In this document: positions 24,472 to 36,080 of the stretch, piece by piece | How the letters are laid out: every line of letters begins with the position of its first letter | Position numbering within the stretch: position 1 is the stretch's first letter | Assembly (NCBI RefSeq): GCF_030272615.1 | Contig: NC_081408.1 | Coordinates: 622,356,476-622,420,475 of the forward strand | From: Cryptomeria japonica | Lineage: Eukaryota; Streptophyta; Pinopsida; Cupressales; Cupressaceae | Reading direction: 5' to 3' | Length of the DNA: 64,000 nt | Notes under the pieces: generated by a model | The model's database searches: none | Seen by the model: only the letters and a program-made list of their open reading frames with translations | Told to the model about the DNA's origin: nothing | Translations under genes and position numbers: made by a program

Positions 24472-26093
24472 ATGTATAAAAGGGATGCACCAAAGCTGAA
24501 CAAGTCAAGTTTCTCCACATGGCAGAAAAGGATGAAGCTGCATTTATCAAGAATTGGAGAATATGCAACATATTATCTAGAGAATGATTACATTGCACCA
24601 AGCACCAACCCTATGACTTTGGAAGAGATAAAGGCAAAGCAAGAACATATTCAAGCTATGATTGAAATAACATCAGCATTGACCGACTCAGAGTTTAATG
24701 ATCTAGAAGGTTGTAATGATGCAAAAGCAATGTGGACTAAGCTCATATCTGTGTATGGAGGTGATGAACATGTTCAAAGAGAAAAAGTAGATAGTCTAAG
24801 AGGAAAACTTGAATCCATGAGAATGAATGAAGGTGAGAACATAACCCAATATAGTACAAGACTAAAGGAGATTGTCAATCAAATTAAAGGAGTAGGAGGG
24901 ACTATTAAAGACAAGGATATAACAAGTAAGTTGTTGAGAACCCTTCTACCAGCTTATGCTATTCGAGTCTCTGCAATCAATGAATTGAGGTTTGTACCTA
25001 ACATGCCAATTTCTTTGGATGCTACTATTGGTAAGCTACATACATTTGAGTTAAGTAATTTTGATAACAGTGGGTCTTCAATAAATAAAGTAGAATCTGG
25101 ATTCAGTTCTTTTCATATTGGTGAATCCGATGATTACAATGATAGAATGAGTAAGTACTCTGAAGGGAATCATAGTGGAGCAAGTGAAAGATTTCGTAAG
25201 AACATGGAAGAAGTACACAAACTGTATGAGGAAATCAAGAAGTGAGAAGAGTTTGAAGCATTATTAGCCAGAAGGTTATTGAGAGGAAAAGGTAAGTATA
25301 AAGGGAAGCTACCTTTAAAATGTTTCAATTCTGATAAAATAGGACATATGGCTTCTAACTGTGCTGACAAAGAATCTAGTGAAAAGAGAGAATACCAAGG
25401 TAATAGGCAGAAAGACAACCAATACAGAGGACACCGAGACTTCAGAAGAAGAGATAGAAAGACATGTCTAATAGTTGATGAAGAATCAAATGATGATAAA
25501 TCTGATGAAACTGATACTGAGGAAGTTGTTTATGTGGCTATTAAAGATGGATCTAATGAAAAAAGGTATGAAGAAAGAGCCCTAATATCTCACATAAATA
25601 ATAATGATTCTTAGATCATAGATAGTGGATGCTCACATCATATGACTGGTGATAAACACAAGTTTGTTAAATTAGAAGACTATGATGGAGGCTATGTAAG
25701 ATTTGGTAATGATGCACCATGTCTGGCGAAAGGTAAAGGATCTATAACACTTCTTAACAATGCTAAATGTGATGATGTATAATGGGTTCAAGGTTTGAAA
25801 TACAATTTGTTGAGTGTAGCATAGCTAAACAATACAGGATACCGAATAGAATTTCAGAAAGGAATTGTCAAAGTTCATGAAAAGCATGGAAAGTTAGCTG
25901 CTACCGGGACACAAAAAAAAGGTAATACATGTCATCTTGACTCAACTCAAAACAATTGTCTTTATGCAAATATAGATGATACCTGGTTATGGCATAAAAG
26001 GTTTTGTCATGTAAATTTTGATAATCTGATCAAAATAAGTAAGAAGCACCAAGTAAGAGGTCTACCGAGTCTTGAAAAACTTGAGAATGCTAT
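24472..26093 (+). pseudogene. gag: Gag plus protease (element E)
   Basis: Gag is open for 257 codons from ATG 24472 (MYKRDAPKLNKSSFSTWQKR) to a TGA at 25243-25245. The same frame continues through the zinc knuckle near 25320 (CFNSDKIGHMASNC; second Cys is Ser, so zinc binding is probably lost) to TAG 25612-25614, where the Trp before IIDSG was. Protease DSGCSHHMTGD is still readable after it, followed by further stops (near 25780 and 25822) up to the pre-integrase region. It gives the best view of this family's intact N-terminal Gag, for comparison with 191 and 2149. Confidence 0.9.
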
Positions 26094-27068
26094 ATGCTGA
26101 GGATGCCAGATGGGTAAGATGACAAGATTAAGCTTTACAAGTAAGTCCTACACTTCTAAAGGAATTTTAGATCTAGTACATACTAATCTTTGTGGTCCTA
26201 TAAAAGTTCAAAGTTATTATGGTGATAAGTATTTCATATTATTTGTGGATGATTACTCAAGGATGATGTCATTAATGTTTTTAAAAGAAAAATTAGAAGC
26301 TTTTCAAATGTTCAAATGGTACAAGGCAAGAGTTGAAAATGAAACAGGAAGACAACTGAAATGTCTTAGATCTGATAGAGGAGGAGAGTTCACTTCTGAT
26401 GAATTTAACTTATTTTGCAATGATCATGGTATAAAAAGGCAAGTGTCTACACCAAGAACACCTTAGCAAAATGGGATAGCCGAGGCAAGAAACAGATCGA
26501 TTGTGGATTGTGCAAGAACCCTGATGGTAGAAAAGAGGGTACCTCAAACATTTTGGAGAGAAGCAAGCAGCACTGCAGTTTATACCATGAACCGAGTTCA
26601 ACTGAAGCAAGGAACTATGAAGACACTAGATGAAATCTAGTATGACAAGAAACCTAATGTAAGTTATTTTAAAATATTTGGAAGTAGATGTTATGTTCAC
26701 AAAGATGACATAAATGGAGAATTTGATCAGAAAAGTGAAGAAGGAACATTTCTTGTTATTCTTCCAGAAGTAAAGCATTTAAATGTCTGATCAAATGATC
26801 TAAAAAAATAGTGGAAAGTGCGAATGTGAAAATTGATGAATTTGCAAAAAGAAATGAAGAAGGAAATTCCAAAGAACCAGAAGATTATGAAGAATTTGTT
26901 TAAGTTCAACCGAGAAGTCCTACCGAGAAAGCTGCTGAAGAAAATGAAGATAATGTTCAGTTACCAAGTGATGAAGAAGATCATAGAGAACCTATCGAGC
27001 CTATATTAGCCAAATATGTCAAAAGACATTATGCATCAAGTCAGATTATAGGAGATAAGGATGATCTA
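26094..27068 (+). pseudogene. pol: Integrase (element E)
   Basis: GCQMGKMTRLSF zinc-end remnant; the core is open 26110-26466 with LRSDRGGEFTSDEF intact. CAG becomes TAG at 26464-26466 in the QQNG motif. A 1-nt loss near 26755 shifts the frame, and further stops lie near 26640 and 26900. Function: cDNA integration, now lost. Confidence 0.88.
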
Positions 27069-28658
27069 GTGATGACAAGGAACAAACTGAGACATAACAC
27101 ATGTCTAATTTCTGAATTTGAACCGAGAATAGTGAAAGAGGCATTTAACAGTGAAGATTGGGTAAATGATATGACAGAAGAGATTGATCAAATCAAGAAG
27201 AATGACACATGGACACTGATCCCAAGACCAAAGGACAAAAATGTAATCGGTACAAAGTGGATTTTCATAAACAAGCTAAATGAAAAAGGTGAGGTTATTC
27301 GCAACAAAACAAGACTAGTTTGCGAAGCTTATGCTCAAGAAGAAGGAATAGATTATGGTGAGACCTTTGCACCTGTGGCTAGACTTGAGGGAGTAAGAAC
27401 ATTGTTGGCATATGCGGCTTTCAAAAATTTCAAGGTATATCAAATGGATGTTAAATCTACATTTTTGAATGGTATACTAGAGGAAGAAGTTTACATTGAA
27501 CAACCTAAAAGATTTGTTGAAGACGGGAGTAAAGATCGGGTATGCAAACTGAACAAAGCCTTATATGGTCTGAAGCAAGCACCTAAAGCATGGTACGAAA
27601 GACTGCACTCTTATTTGATCAAGATTGGTTTTATAAGGACAAGTGAAAACAACAATATGTACATGAAGAAAGATGAGGACAATGGAATACTGATCTCAAC
27701 CATATTTGTTGATGATATTATATTTTGTGGAAATGACTCTCTATGCAAGAATTTTGGTAATGAAATGTGCGAAGAATTTGAGATGTCACTAATTAGTGAG
27801 ATAAAGTATTTTATAGGTTTACAGATACTGCAAATGAAAGAAGAGATTTTCATTACTCAATCCAAGTACATAAAGGAAATCTTGAAGAAATTTGGAATGG
27901 AGGATTCTAAACCAGTAAGTACTCCTATGACTACTAACTGTAAATTATCAAAGAATGATGAATCTACATCTGTTGATGAGACACTTTACCGATATATGAT
28001 TGGGAAGTTGCAATATGTTGTACATAGTAGACCAGATATAGCACATGCAGTAGGTATTGTAGCAAGATTCTTTGCAGATCCCAAGGAAACCCATATGACA
28101 GCGATCAAGAGAATTTTTAGATACCTAAGAGGCACTGAAGATTATGGCTTAGTATATGAAAAGAGGAATAATTTTGATTTAAAAGTTTACGCTGATGCTG
28201 ATTGGGTAGGCAACATAGATGACAAGAAAAGCACAAGTGGTGGAGCTTTCTTTTTAGGAGAAAGACTAGTGAGTTGGCTAAGCAAGAAACAAGGATGTAT
28301 TTCACAGTCAACAACAGAAGTTGAATATGTTGCTGCAGCATTGAATTGTACCAATATAGCATGGATCAAACAACTATTGGAAGGTATGAATGGGAAATTT
28401 ACCGAGCCAGTAACTATATTCTATGATAATACTAGTGCCATTAACATTTCAAAGAATCCAGTAATGCACTCTAAGACAAAGCATATATCTATAAAGTATC
28501 ATTATCTTAGAGAAGAAGTTCAAGAGAAGAAAGTTGTGCTGGAATATATTAATTCGAAGGAGCAAATAGTAGACAACTTCACAAAGCCACTACCAAGGGA
28601 CACTTTTGAGTATCTCATAAGCAAGTTAGGGGTCCTACGCCTATCTTCTACTCACTAA
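27069..28658 (+). CDS. pol: Reverse transcriptase-RNase H, long open remnant (element E)
   Basis: 529 codons without a stop. It covers the complete copia RT ([41 protein letters not shown] with FVDD at 27705-27716) and RNase H (ADADWVGNIDDKKSTSGG, LSKKQGCISQSTTEVEYVAA, NTSAINISKNPVMHSK), ending at LGVLRLSSTH. The first in-frame ATG is inside the polyprotein, so this is not a natural start: upstream stops and a frameshift cut it off from gag. Some conserved positions are altered (CEAYAQEEG for [16 protein letters not shown] for FCDNTSA, the latter removing a residue next to a catalytic Asp). It is probably not expressed as a working enzyme. Confidence 0.85.
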   Translation: MMTRNKLRHNTCLISEFEPRIVKEAFNSEDWVNDMTEEIDQIKKNDTWTLIPRPKDKNVIGTKWIFINKLNEKGEVIRNKTRLVCEAYAQEEGIDYGETFAPVARLEGVRTLLAYAAFKNFKVYQMDVKSTFLNGILEEEVYIEQPKRFVEDGSKDRVCKLNKALYGLKQAPKAWYERLHSYLIKIGFIRTSENNNMYMKKDEDNGILISTIFVDDIIFCGNDSLCKNFGNEMCEEFEMSLISEIKYFIGLQILQMKEEIFITQSKYIKEILKKFGMEDSKPVSTPMTTNCKLSKNDESTSVDETLYRYMIGKLQYVVHSRPDIAHAVGIVARFFADPKETHMTAIKRIFRYLRGTEDYGLVYEKRNNFDLKVYADADWVGNIDDKKSTSGGAFFLGERLVSWLSKKQGCISQSTTEVEYVAAALNCTNIAWIKQLLEGMNGKFTEPVTIFYDNTSAINISKNPVMHSKTKHISIKYHYLREEVQEKKVVLEYINSKEQIVDNFTKPLPRDTFEYLISKLGVLRLSSTH

Positions 28659-29155
28659 CCGAGTTTAGTGAAAGCATCAATTCAATGAATCTACATAATA
28701 TTATGTGTGGATTAATGTTTCTTTATGCACTTTAGAAGGTTTTCTAAAGTTGTGCAAGAAAAAGTGAATAGAGACAAGTTGCTCTGATCGAGACTGAGAT
28801 GATACATAGCAAGGCAAATCACTTCACAGAGGAAGCAATAATGATTTAGTTCTTTTACTTTTTGGCATTGTTGTCAAAGGGAGAGAAGACTAAATGGTTG
28901 ACTGAATGGTAATGCCCTGAATGATGAAAATAATAGAAGACTAATGACAGGGGGAGATTACTGCAACAAGGAGAAGACTAAATGCAAGACAACAGCTCAA
29001 AAGCCTAATGAAAAAGGGAGAAGACTTCAGAAGATTTTAATAACTCAAGGATAACAGGAGAAGTCTAACAGCAATCTGAATCCAAATCAATTTGAATATC
29101 TTGTTGGTATTACCATTTAAAAGTTGGTTTTACCATCAATGCCAAAGGGGGAGAT
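28659..29155 (+). other. 3' untranslated region and purine tracts, element E
   Basis: Non-coding. Distal purine tract in TTGTCAAAGGGAGAGAAG (about 28870-28888), several GGGAGAAGAC copies, LTR-proximal tract AAAGGGGGAGA (29144-29154). Confidence 0.8.
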
Positions 29156-30657
29156 TGTTGGCATTACAGTAAGAAAAATTGTTGGCATTTCAATATTAGG
29201 AGATTATTGATATTCATTAAGGATATTGAGAAGGTTGTTGAAGACTATTTGATATAACTGAAGAGGGACGATAACTATCTTTATAACATTATTTTGTCAT
29301 TGATGTCAAGAAATTGATTATCTGATTCAGTATGATGTTTCCATATCTTGAGAATATTGATTTGAAGAGAATTAAGATGTCGGTAAAAGAGATAGAAAGA
29401 ATGTGATGAATAAGGGGAGAAATAAGTTATTCAATGGGAAACTATTACCGAGTTAGCTAATGATGAGATCATGATGTTTAGATTGTTTTGATATCCTATA
29501 TATGTTGTTGATTGCAAGGTTAATACTATACTATGTCACCAAGCAAAGAACCTAGTCAGTAAACCCTAAGGTTATCAATATCAGTTAATGAAGGCAAAAT
29601 GTCTACTGAGTAAAGTTTAGTATTTACCGAGTTGCAACCGAGTTATGACAGTGTGCATTATTTAATGAAGGACAATGATGAGTTGGAGATGTATAAATGA
29701 TTGGAATGCCACGTATGAAGTTTGTTAAGGATCTATGGCAAAGGAAAATTGGCAAGAAGATCTACAGCGCAGATTGAACCACAATAACCTTGTGCAAGTT
29801 CCAAGAAAGGAATGCAAGTCCCGAGGCAAGGTAAAACATTTTCAGATCGGAAGGATACATTGAACCTGGTCAAGTTTGAAGATCTGACGGCTAAGATTTA
29901 TCATGGGAAATGTGATCAAGGAGATTTAGTGGTTAGCAATTGTTTATAAATAAGGAATTTTTAATAAACAATGTATGTGGGCAAGTGTAAGCACAGAGAT
30001 GCTACATAGTGATTACCGAGCATAGATGCTTGAAGAACTGTTTGAATAACAAAGTAGAGAGCCCAGCGGAGGGACAAGATAAGTCTTATGACTAGATTGT
30101 TTTGAGCAAATAATAATCTGCTTTAGCATTTCAAATGTGAAATTGCAGATAGATTTTATTACTGTTATTTTGTAAGTGACAGAAAATCTCTTAACCGAGT
30201 GGACTTAATAGTCTTATTTGTAAACCCTCTAGCAAGGTAACATTCTAAATGAGTGTTTGAAATCCTTTGACAAGGTCACTTCTAACAAGGTGAAGATCCT
30301 AACAGATCTAAGGGAAATCCATTAACCGGGTCACATCTAGCAATGTGTTTGTAATCTTTAACATGATTTGCTTTTAACCGAGCATACTCTAGAAGAGTAT
30401 ATTTCTTTGTGGGTCTGAAATCCCACAGTGCTTTTTCCCTATTTGGGTTTCCACGTTAAATCTGGTGTTATGAGTGTTATGATGTTTAAGTGTTCATGAG
30501 TTAACATGTTTAGCAGTTTTTGGTTATGTTGCTGAAGTATAAGTTACCGAGGTTGAATCTGTTGATTTTATGGAAGTTTGAGTTTGTATGATTCACCCCC
30601 CCCCTCATCTTGTTAGTTATTGGCATCAGTACTTTACAATTTGTATCAGAACTAACA
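29156..30657 (+). repeat. 3' LTR of element E
   Basis: 1502 bp, TGTTGGCATTACAG...GAACTAACA. TATA at 29945-29952; C-run near 30595-30604. Followed by duplication AACAT. Confidence 0.95.
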
Positions 30658-32244
30658 AACATCTCTCTCTCAGACTTTGCATATTACTCTCTCCCCCTGA
30701 ATCATTTCATGGTTTTTCACATCTCTCTCCCCCTTTGACATAAATGGAAAAGGCACATATTTTCACTCAAAACACAAAACTAACTTACAAAATTGAATCT
30801 GAACTTCTAACTCACAAAACTAACTACTCCCCCTGACTAGAAGCCTCCACTCATCAATCTAGATCACAAGATATGATAGTGAAATACACTGAACTGGTGC
30901 ATACCAATGCATCTTAGTTCTTACCAAGAGGGGCAATCACCCCTCACTTCCCTCTAAGATACTCAAAAGTATCCTTAGGCAAAGGCTTTGTGAAAATTTC
31001 TACAATCTATTCCTTTGTAGGCACATACTCCAATTTGACTTCCTTCTCATTAACCTTCTCTCTCAAAAATTGAAACTTGATGGATATATGCTTAGTCTTG
31101 GAAAGCAACACTGGATTCTTAGAAATCTCAATTGCACTTGAATTGATTTTAATATCTTCTTCATCCATATCACCTGAGTACCATTGTTAGTAGCAGCAAT
31201 ATATTTTGCCTCTGCAGTAGATAGAGAAATGGAATTTTGTTTTTTTCTCAACCATGAAACCAATTTTTTTCCCAAGAGAAATGCACCACCACTAGTACTC
31301 TTATATTCATCCTTAGTCAACTTACATCCAATCACCATAGGAGTACCAACTAGTTTTGTATCTTCTAAACCAAACTTATTCAATAACTCTTTCACATACT
31401 TGGAGTGAGATATAAATATCCCTTTTTCTGACTGATTAATTTGCAATCCCAAAAATAATTTCATCTCTCCAATCATAGACATCTCAAATTCATTATGCAT
31501 CTCATTAGAAATTTTTTTACATAGGCTCTCATTTCCACCAAAAATAATATCATCATCAAAAACTTCAACAATTAGAATGTTATCATTATCAATCTTAAAG
31601 TATAGATTACTATCTATAGTACCTTTGTTGAATCCTAGCTTCAGCAAATACTTATCCAATCTAGCATACCATGCTCTTGGAGCTTACTTCAATCCATACA
31701 ATTATTTCTTCAATCCATACAATTATTTCTTCAATCTGCACACCATATAACCTTGATCAGACAACTGGAATCTATCTGGTTGCTTAATGTACACCTCTTA
31801 TTTCATTTAACCATTTAGGAATGTTGACTTGACATCCATCTGATAGACTTTGAAATCCTTGTAAGCAGCATAAGCAATAAACAATCTAACAGCTTTAGTC
31901 CTTGCCACTAGAACAAAACACTCTTCAAAATCAATTGCTTCCATTTGTGAATATCTTTTACAAAAAATTCTTGCTTTATTTCTAACAACTTCACCTTGCT
32001 CATTCAATTTGTTCTGAAAGACCCATTTGATTCCAATTACATTTTTGTTCTTAGGTCTGGGAATAAGATCCCATGTATTATTCTTTTCAATCTAATTCGA
32101 TTATTCTTCCATTTCTTTTACCCAATGTTCATCTTTACATGCTTCATTCACATCCTTAAGTTCAATCTTTGAAATTAAACAATACTCAACTTGATCTTCA
32201 ACAACTCTTCTTCTTGTTTGAGCACCTTTATTTATATCTCCTAC
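30658..32244 (-). pseudogene. pol: RT and RNase H remnant (element D, minus strand)
   Basis: Reads leftward from 32244. RT fragments NKLNEQGEVVRNKARIFCK and YQMDVKSTFLNG lie in 31807-32007, and the catalytic region is VFDDDIIFGG (the aspartates remain, the first residues changed) in 31063-31659. Within that frame KLTKDE is joined directly to YKSTSGGAF: about 110 residues between RT and RNase H are missing, an in-frame deletion near 31300. RNase H then frays (SLSTAEAKYIAA). A 21-bp tandem duplication TTCAATCCATACAATTATTT lies at about 31687-31728. From 30663 to about 30950 is 3' untranslated sequence with the complement of a distal purine tract (30721-30740). Confidence 0.87.
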
Positions 32245-33798
32245 TGTAGACACCTAAAACTTGCACATCTAATTAAATGAATTTTATTTTTTTAATTATT
32301 TTGTATTCACCTATTAGTTAAACTAATATTTAATTAATGTCCTCTCTTCTTCTATCTAGCCATTAATTAAATACAACATTTGATTAAATCCCCTTTCTTC
32401 CATTAATTGAATAAATTCTATTTATTTAAATAAATTCTCTTTCTACCATTTAATTAGATTTATATTTAATTAAAATCCTTTCTTGCATATAAATAAATCA
32501 ACTTTATTTATAAACCCCCCCACTTGCACTTTCCTACAAATACAAGTTGCATTCATTTTGGTTGAAATAAATCTTTTTATTTTCATTAAAATTCCCTTTT
32601 TCTCCCACTTGAATCCTCCTACAAAATCCACTTGCATCCAAAGCATTCTTCTAGAACATCTCAAATCACACTTAACTAGCCTTAATTCTTCTAATCATGT
32701 CACATCCCTAAATTTGCAGAAGTCACTTCTCCAAATTTGGAAGAAAGGCTTCTAAATGCATTTAAGACTTTATCATTTTCAACAAGTTAACTTGTTGAGT
32801 TCCCCAAATTTGTAAGGCTCTTACAAATTTGTCTCCAAAGTCTTCCAATACATTAAAGGTTATTGTAAAACCTTTAAAGTTTCTCCCTTCACACAAGATA
32901 AACCTCCAAAGTCTTAAAAGAGTCTTTAAGTCTCTTACAAGACATCATCCTTTCAACACACAAACCATAATGGCTTATCCCCTTTGTACAAATTTGACTT
33001 TGAACAAGAATTAAACCAATGGATAATAGCCTTCCTCATTGGATATTAGCTTTATCCAATGAATCATCCTCTTGAGGTTAACCTTCAAAGATTGTTAAGC
33101 ATCTAGTGCTTACTTAGCCTCCTCTCACCCCTTCTCATGGTGGCACTTGTCAACATGAGATTGGATTGAAAAACCAACATGTCTTGATAACTTTCAATCC
33201 TAGCCCTTGTTAATATTATTCAATCTTGGCCATCCATTTGACCAATTCATCTACAAATAGAGCCCATTTCTTCAATCCAAGGATCCCATCTTTATTTTGC
33301 ATCCAAGTTATAGTTAATTTGTCTTGTGCAGGTTATCAAGGAGATCATTTTGTCATCTTCAATAATTTAGATCATTTTAATTTCATCATAGCTTATATTT
33401 TATCATGTTTAGAGTATCATGCTAGTTTTAATTTCATGCTAGTTCCATATCATCTTCATATCACTCTCATACTAGCTTAACATCATACTAATATTGTTAT
33501 CTTGCACCAGATCTAGTTTCATATCCATAGAATATCACTAAGATATTAGTTGCATCCATTTAGATCTTAGATCATACACTATCTCTCATTCTTTGGGTAG
33601 TCATCCCAAGATCAAGTGCTCTTCCACGCTGAGAGCCACCTTGAACTTGAGGGATCCTTGAAGAGAGGACAATGAGATGATTTTGAGAGTTTTTTATTAA
33701 CTAACATGTTTTTTTTATTCTAACCTCTAATGCAATGTCCCATTGGTGTGTTTGTGTTGTTTGTGTCTCTTGTGCAGGTACCACAATCTAAGCATACA
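32245..33798 (+). repeat. LTR of gypsy-type element G
   Basis: About 1554 bp, TGTAGACACC...AAGCATACA, followed five bases later by a TGG-starting primer-site-like sequence. It is AT-rich at the 5' end with many TTTAATTAAA-like words, and has a promoter-like CTACAAATAGAGCCC near 33248. CCTAC at 32240-32244 would be the left target duplication; the right copy is not in the window. Confidence 0.72.
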
Positions 33799-33802
33799 TT
33801 TC

Positions 33803-33820
33803 TGGTGCCCACCATGGGGC
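33803..33820 (+). other. Probable primer binding site, element G
   Basis: TGGTGCCCACCATGGGGC directly after the LTR end. It has the position and TGG start of a tRNA primer site; I cannot assign the tRNA from memory. Confidence 0.55.
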
Positions 33821-33859
33821 TCAACCTCATTTTTAGATATTTCTAACATTTTTCTGCAG

Positions 33860-33967
33860 GTGCATACACGGGTTTTCGAAAACATGCTTTAGTGCATATA
33901 CACCTTGTTTTCGTGCATACACATGTTGTTTTGGCGCATATAGACCCTATTTTGGTGCATACACTTG
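33860..33967 (+). repeat. 21-bp repeat array 1 (G leader)
   Basis: Units beginning GTGCATA or GCGCATA start at 33892, 33913, 33934 and 33955, exactly 21 bp apart. A further copy at 33860 is 32 bp upstream. Consensus start GYGCATAYAC. In one frame each unit reads as seven residues with an (A)Y core (for example GAYRPYF). Confidence 0.8.
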
Positions 33968-35430
33968 TGTAGATGTATAAAAATGACCATATTCCTAAAT
34001 GAATATTTTTTGTTCATTTCTCTATTTAATTAAATCCAATTTAATTAAATTATCCACATTCTTCTATTTTATTAAGTAAATTACTCAATTTATTTGAATG
34101 AAATTCACTATATCCATTTAATGAATAAATCATTTTATTCAATTAAATCCCCCTAGCCACTTTTAATTAAATTCAAATTTAATTAAATAGTTATCCTAAA
34201 TTGAATAAATCAAATTTATTTAATTACAACCAAATTGAATGAAAATCAAATAATTCAATTAAATCCTATTATCCCCCCCATCCACTTGCAAAATCCCAAA
34301 CCCCTTCCTAATCCCTTCTAGAACTTTCTAATCGATTCTAATTAACATAACCCCCCTCTAAACTTTATCACATCCCTAAGCAAAGGGAGGTCACTTCTCA
34401 AATGGCCCAAAGTCTTGGATAACCATTGAAGGTTTTCAACCTTCAACCACCAAAACCCCTAAAGTCTTTGAAAACCATTGAAGGCTTCCAACCTTCAACC
34501 ACTTAATCCCCAAAGTCTCCAATAACCATTAATGGTTATTTCAAACCCTCCCACATGGTTAAAACATTTGTTTTGACTCAACCTCTACCCAACCCAAGGG
34601 TCTCATCAGGTCATTAATGCTTTGACCATGATTATCTCTTAATCATTTGCACAAAGGTTTATCCTTGGATTAGATCTTAATTCATTGGGTAAACCTAACT
34701 AAGACTTGACCCTTAGCCGTTAGATAACCATGAGGTCTTCTCAGGCCTTTAATGCCTCCAACCTCTTCTCTCAACCCAATCCTATGTTGACACTTGTCAC
34801 CATTTTATTGGTGCCAATTGTGCACATGGATCCCCAACTTTCAAACTTGGCCCTTGATTAAACCTTTCAATCCTGACCATCCATTGCCCTGTTTGTGCTA
34901 TAAATAGAGCTCTCATTCCTCCATTTTTAACAATCATCTTTAAAATTTGAAGCATCACACTTATGCTCAAATTATTTCAAGCTTTCATTTCATATATGCT
35001 CATCATTTAGCCTCTTTTAGATCATAAATTAGACTAATATGCATGTTTAGAGTAATTTCTTTATCACTTTAGCTCAATCATAGATTAAATATAGTATGCT
35101 AGGATAGTATTCATACTAATCTTGTCATCTTATCATTTAGTTTATTGCATTTCTAAGATCATACATAGCTTAGCATCCATTTCATACTAAAATTTATCAA
35201 AGCATCTCTCGTTCTCATATTTGCCATCCCTAAACCATTTTGCTCAGTAATCTGAGAGCAAAAACGTTGGTTTGAGGGACATTGTGAGATAGAGAACCAT
35301 GGGACCCTCCTTGGGAAGCTAAGTAACACTATGTTACTCCATAGCTTGCATAAAGAAGTCCTGTGTGTGTGTGTGGACTAGTTATTTTATAAATTTTCAC
35401 ATATTAAGTTTTATTCACCCACTTTTCCCG
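33968..35430 (+). repeat. Second LTR-like block (H), related to the G LTR
   Basis: Starts TGTAGATGTATAAAAATG and mirrors the G LTR at a distance: AT-rich TTTAATTAAA start, CCATCCATTG then GCTATAAATAGAGCTC (TATA at about 34909), and a short GT run near 35362-35376. The right end is not clear; I place it where the next 21-bp array begins. No convincing primer site follows. Confidence 0.45.
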
Positions 35431-35590
35431 CATACAACATGTTTTTTTAGCGCATATACTACATTCTAAGGTTCATACACACTATTTTAACGCATATACT
35501 ACATTCTAAGGTGCATACACTCTCTATATTTGTGCATATATAAACTGTTGTAGTGCATTTAAAGATTGTTCTAGTGCATATAAGATAGTG
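35430..35590 (+). repeat. 21-bp repeat array 2
   Basis: Eight GCATA-type units, with core positions 35430, 35452, 35473, 35492, 35513, 35534, 35555 and 35575: spacings of 22, 21, 19, 21, 21, 21 and 20 bp. Same consensus as array 1. Confidence 0.8.
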
Positions 35591-35699
35591 AGGAAAAATT
35601 GTAACAGTTTGAAAAGAAAATTAGGCTTGTATTTTGCTAACTAGTTTTTTGCAGGTTCTTGAAGAGGTATTTAATCTTGTTTTGCTTACTTTCTTAAGT

Positions 35700-36080
35700 T
35701 AGCTTAAAAAAAACTCCTCTTTATTGGGTAAGTTAAAAATAACTTCATATCTTTTTTGGGTGCATAAAAAGAACTCCATTTTTCTTTTGGGCTTTAAAAA
35801 GAACTTCACCTCCTTTTGCAAAAGCTTAAAAAAAAGAACAACAAATTTCACTTTTGTTTAGAGAGATCATTGTCATTTAGGCTTAAAAAGAACAAAACAA
35901 ACTTTATTTTTCTTGCAAGGTAAAAAGAACAATCAAACATATTTTTGCAAGTAAAAAAGAACAAGCCACGTTCCATTTTTTGCAAAACGATTTATTTTTT
36001 ACCAAAGCGGTTTGTTTTTTTTGTTGACCACGATTTCATTACAAGTTCAAACAAATTTATTTGTGCATAAAAAGAACATC
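35700..36080 (+). repeat. Degenerate TAAAAAGAAC repeat array
   Basis: About nine copies of GCTTAAAAAGAAC or GCATAAAAAGAAC, near 35703, 35730, 35763, 35790, 35825, 35881, 35919, 35950 and 36065, irregularly spaced by roughly 27-115 bp. It lies in the non-coding leader. Confidence 0.65.

Larger units (their letters stand above)
22860..30657 (+). mobile_element. Copia element E, complete, inserted in element D
   Basis: 5' LTR 22860-24407, degenerate primer site 24410-24421, gag-pol 24472-28658, 3' untranslated region, purine tract 29144-29154, 3' LTR 29156-30657. Same family as A and B. Flanking duplications are AACAG and AACAT (one mismatch). LTRs differ by scattered substitutions and by a short tandem duplication in the 5' copy (about 23248-23300). 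It retains the longest open pol piece of all copia elements here. Confidence 0.94.
21419..32244 (-). mobile_element. Copia element D (minus strand), truncated and split by element E
   Basis: Minus-strand copia element: its 3' LTR is at the left (about 21419-22791), then a purine tract (22792-22806, complement), then the E insertion (22860-30657), then the rest of its 3' untranslated region and a pol remnant up to 32244. At 32244 it is cut off within the integrase-RT linker where the LTR of G begins (TGTAGACACC). Integrase, gag and the 5' LTR are not in the window. Target duplication around E: AACAG 22855-22859 and AACAT 30658-30662. Confidence 0.85.

Noticed and set aside
32483-33480. Small ORFs in 32483-33014 and 33226-33480
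   Set aside because: They lie inside the AT-rich G LTR, have low-complexity composition and match no protein motif.
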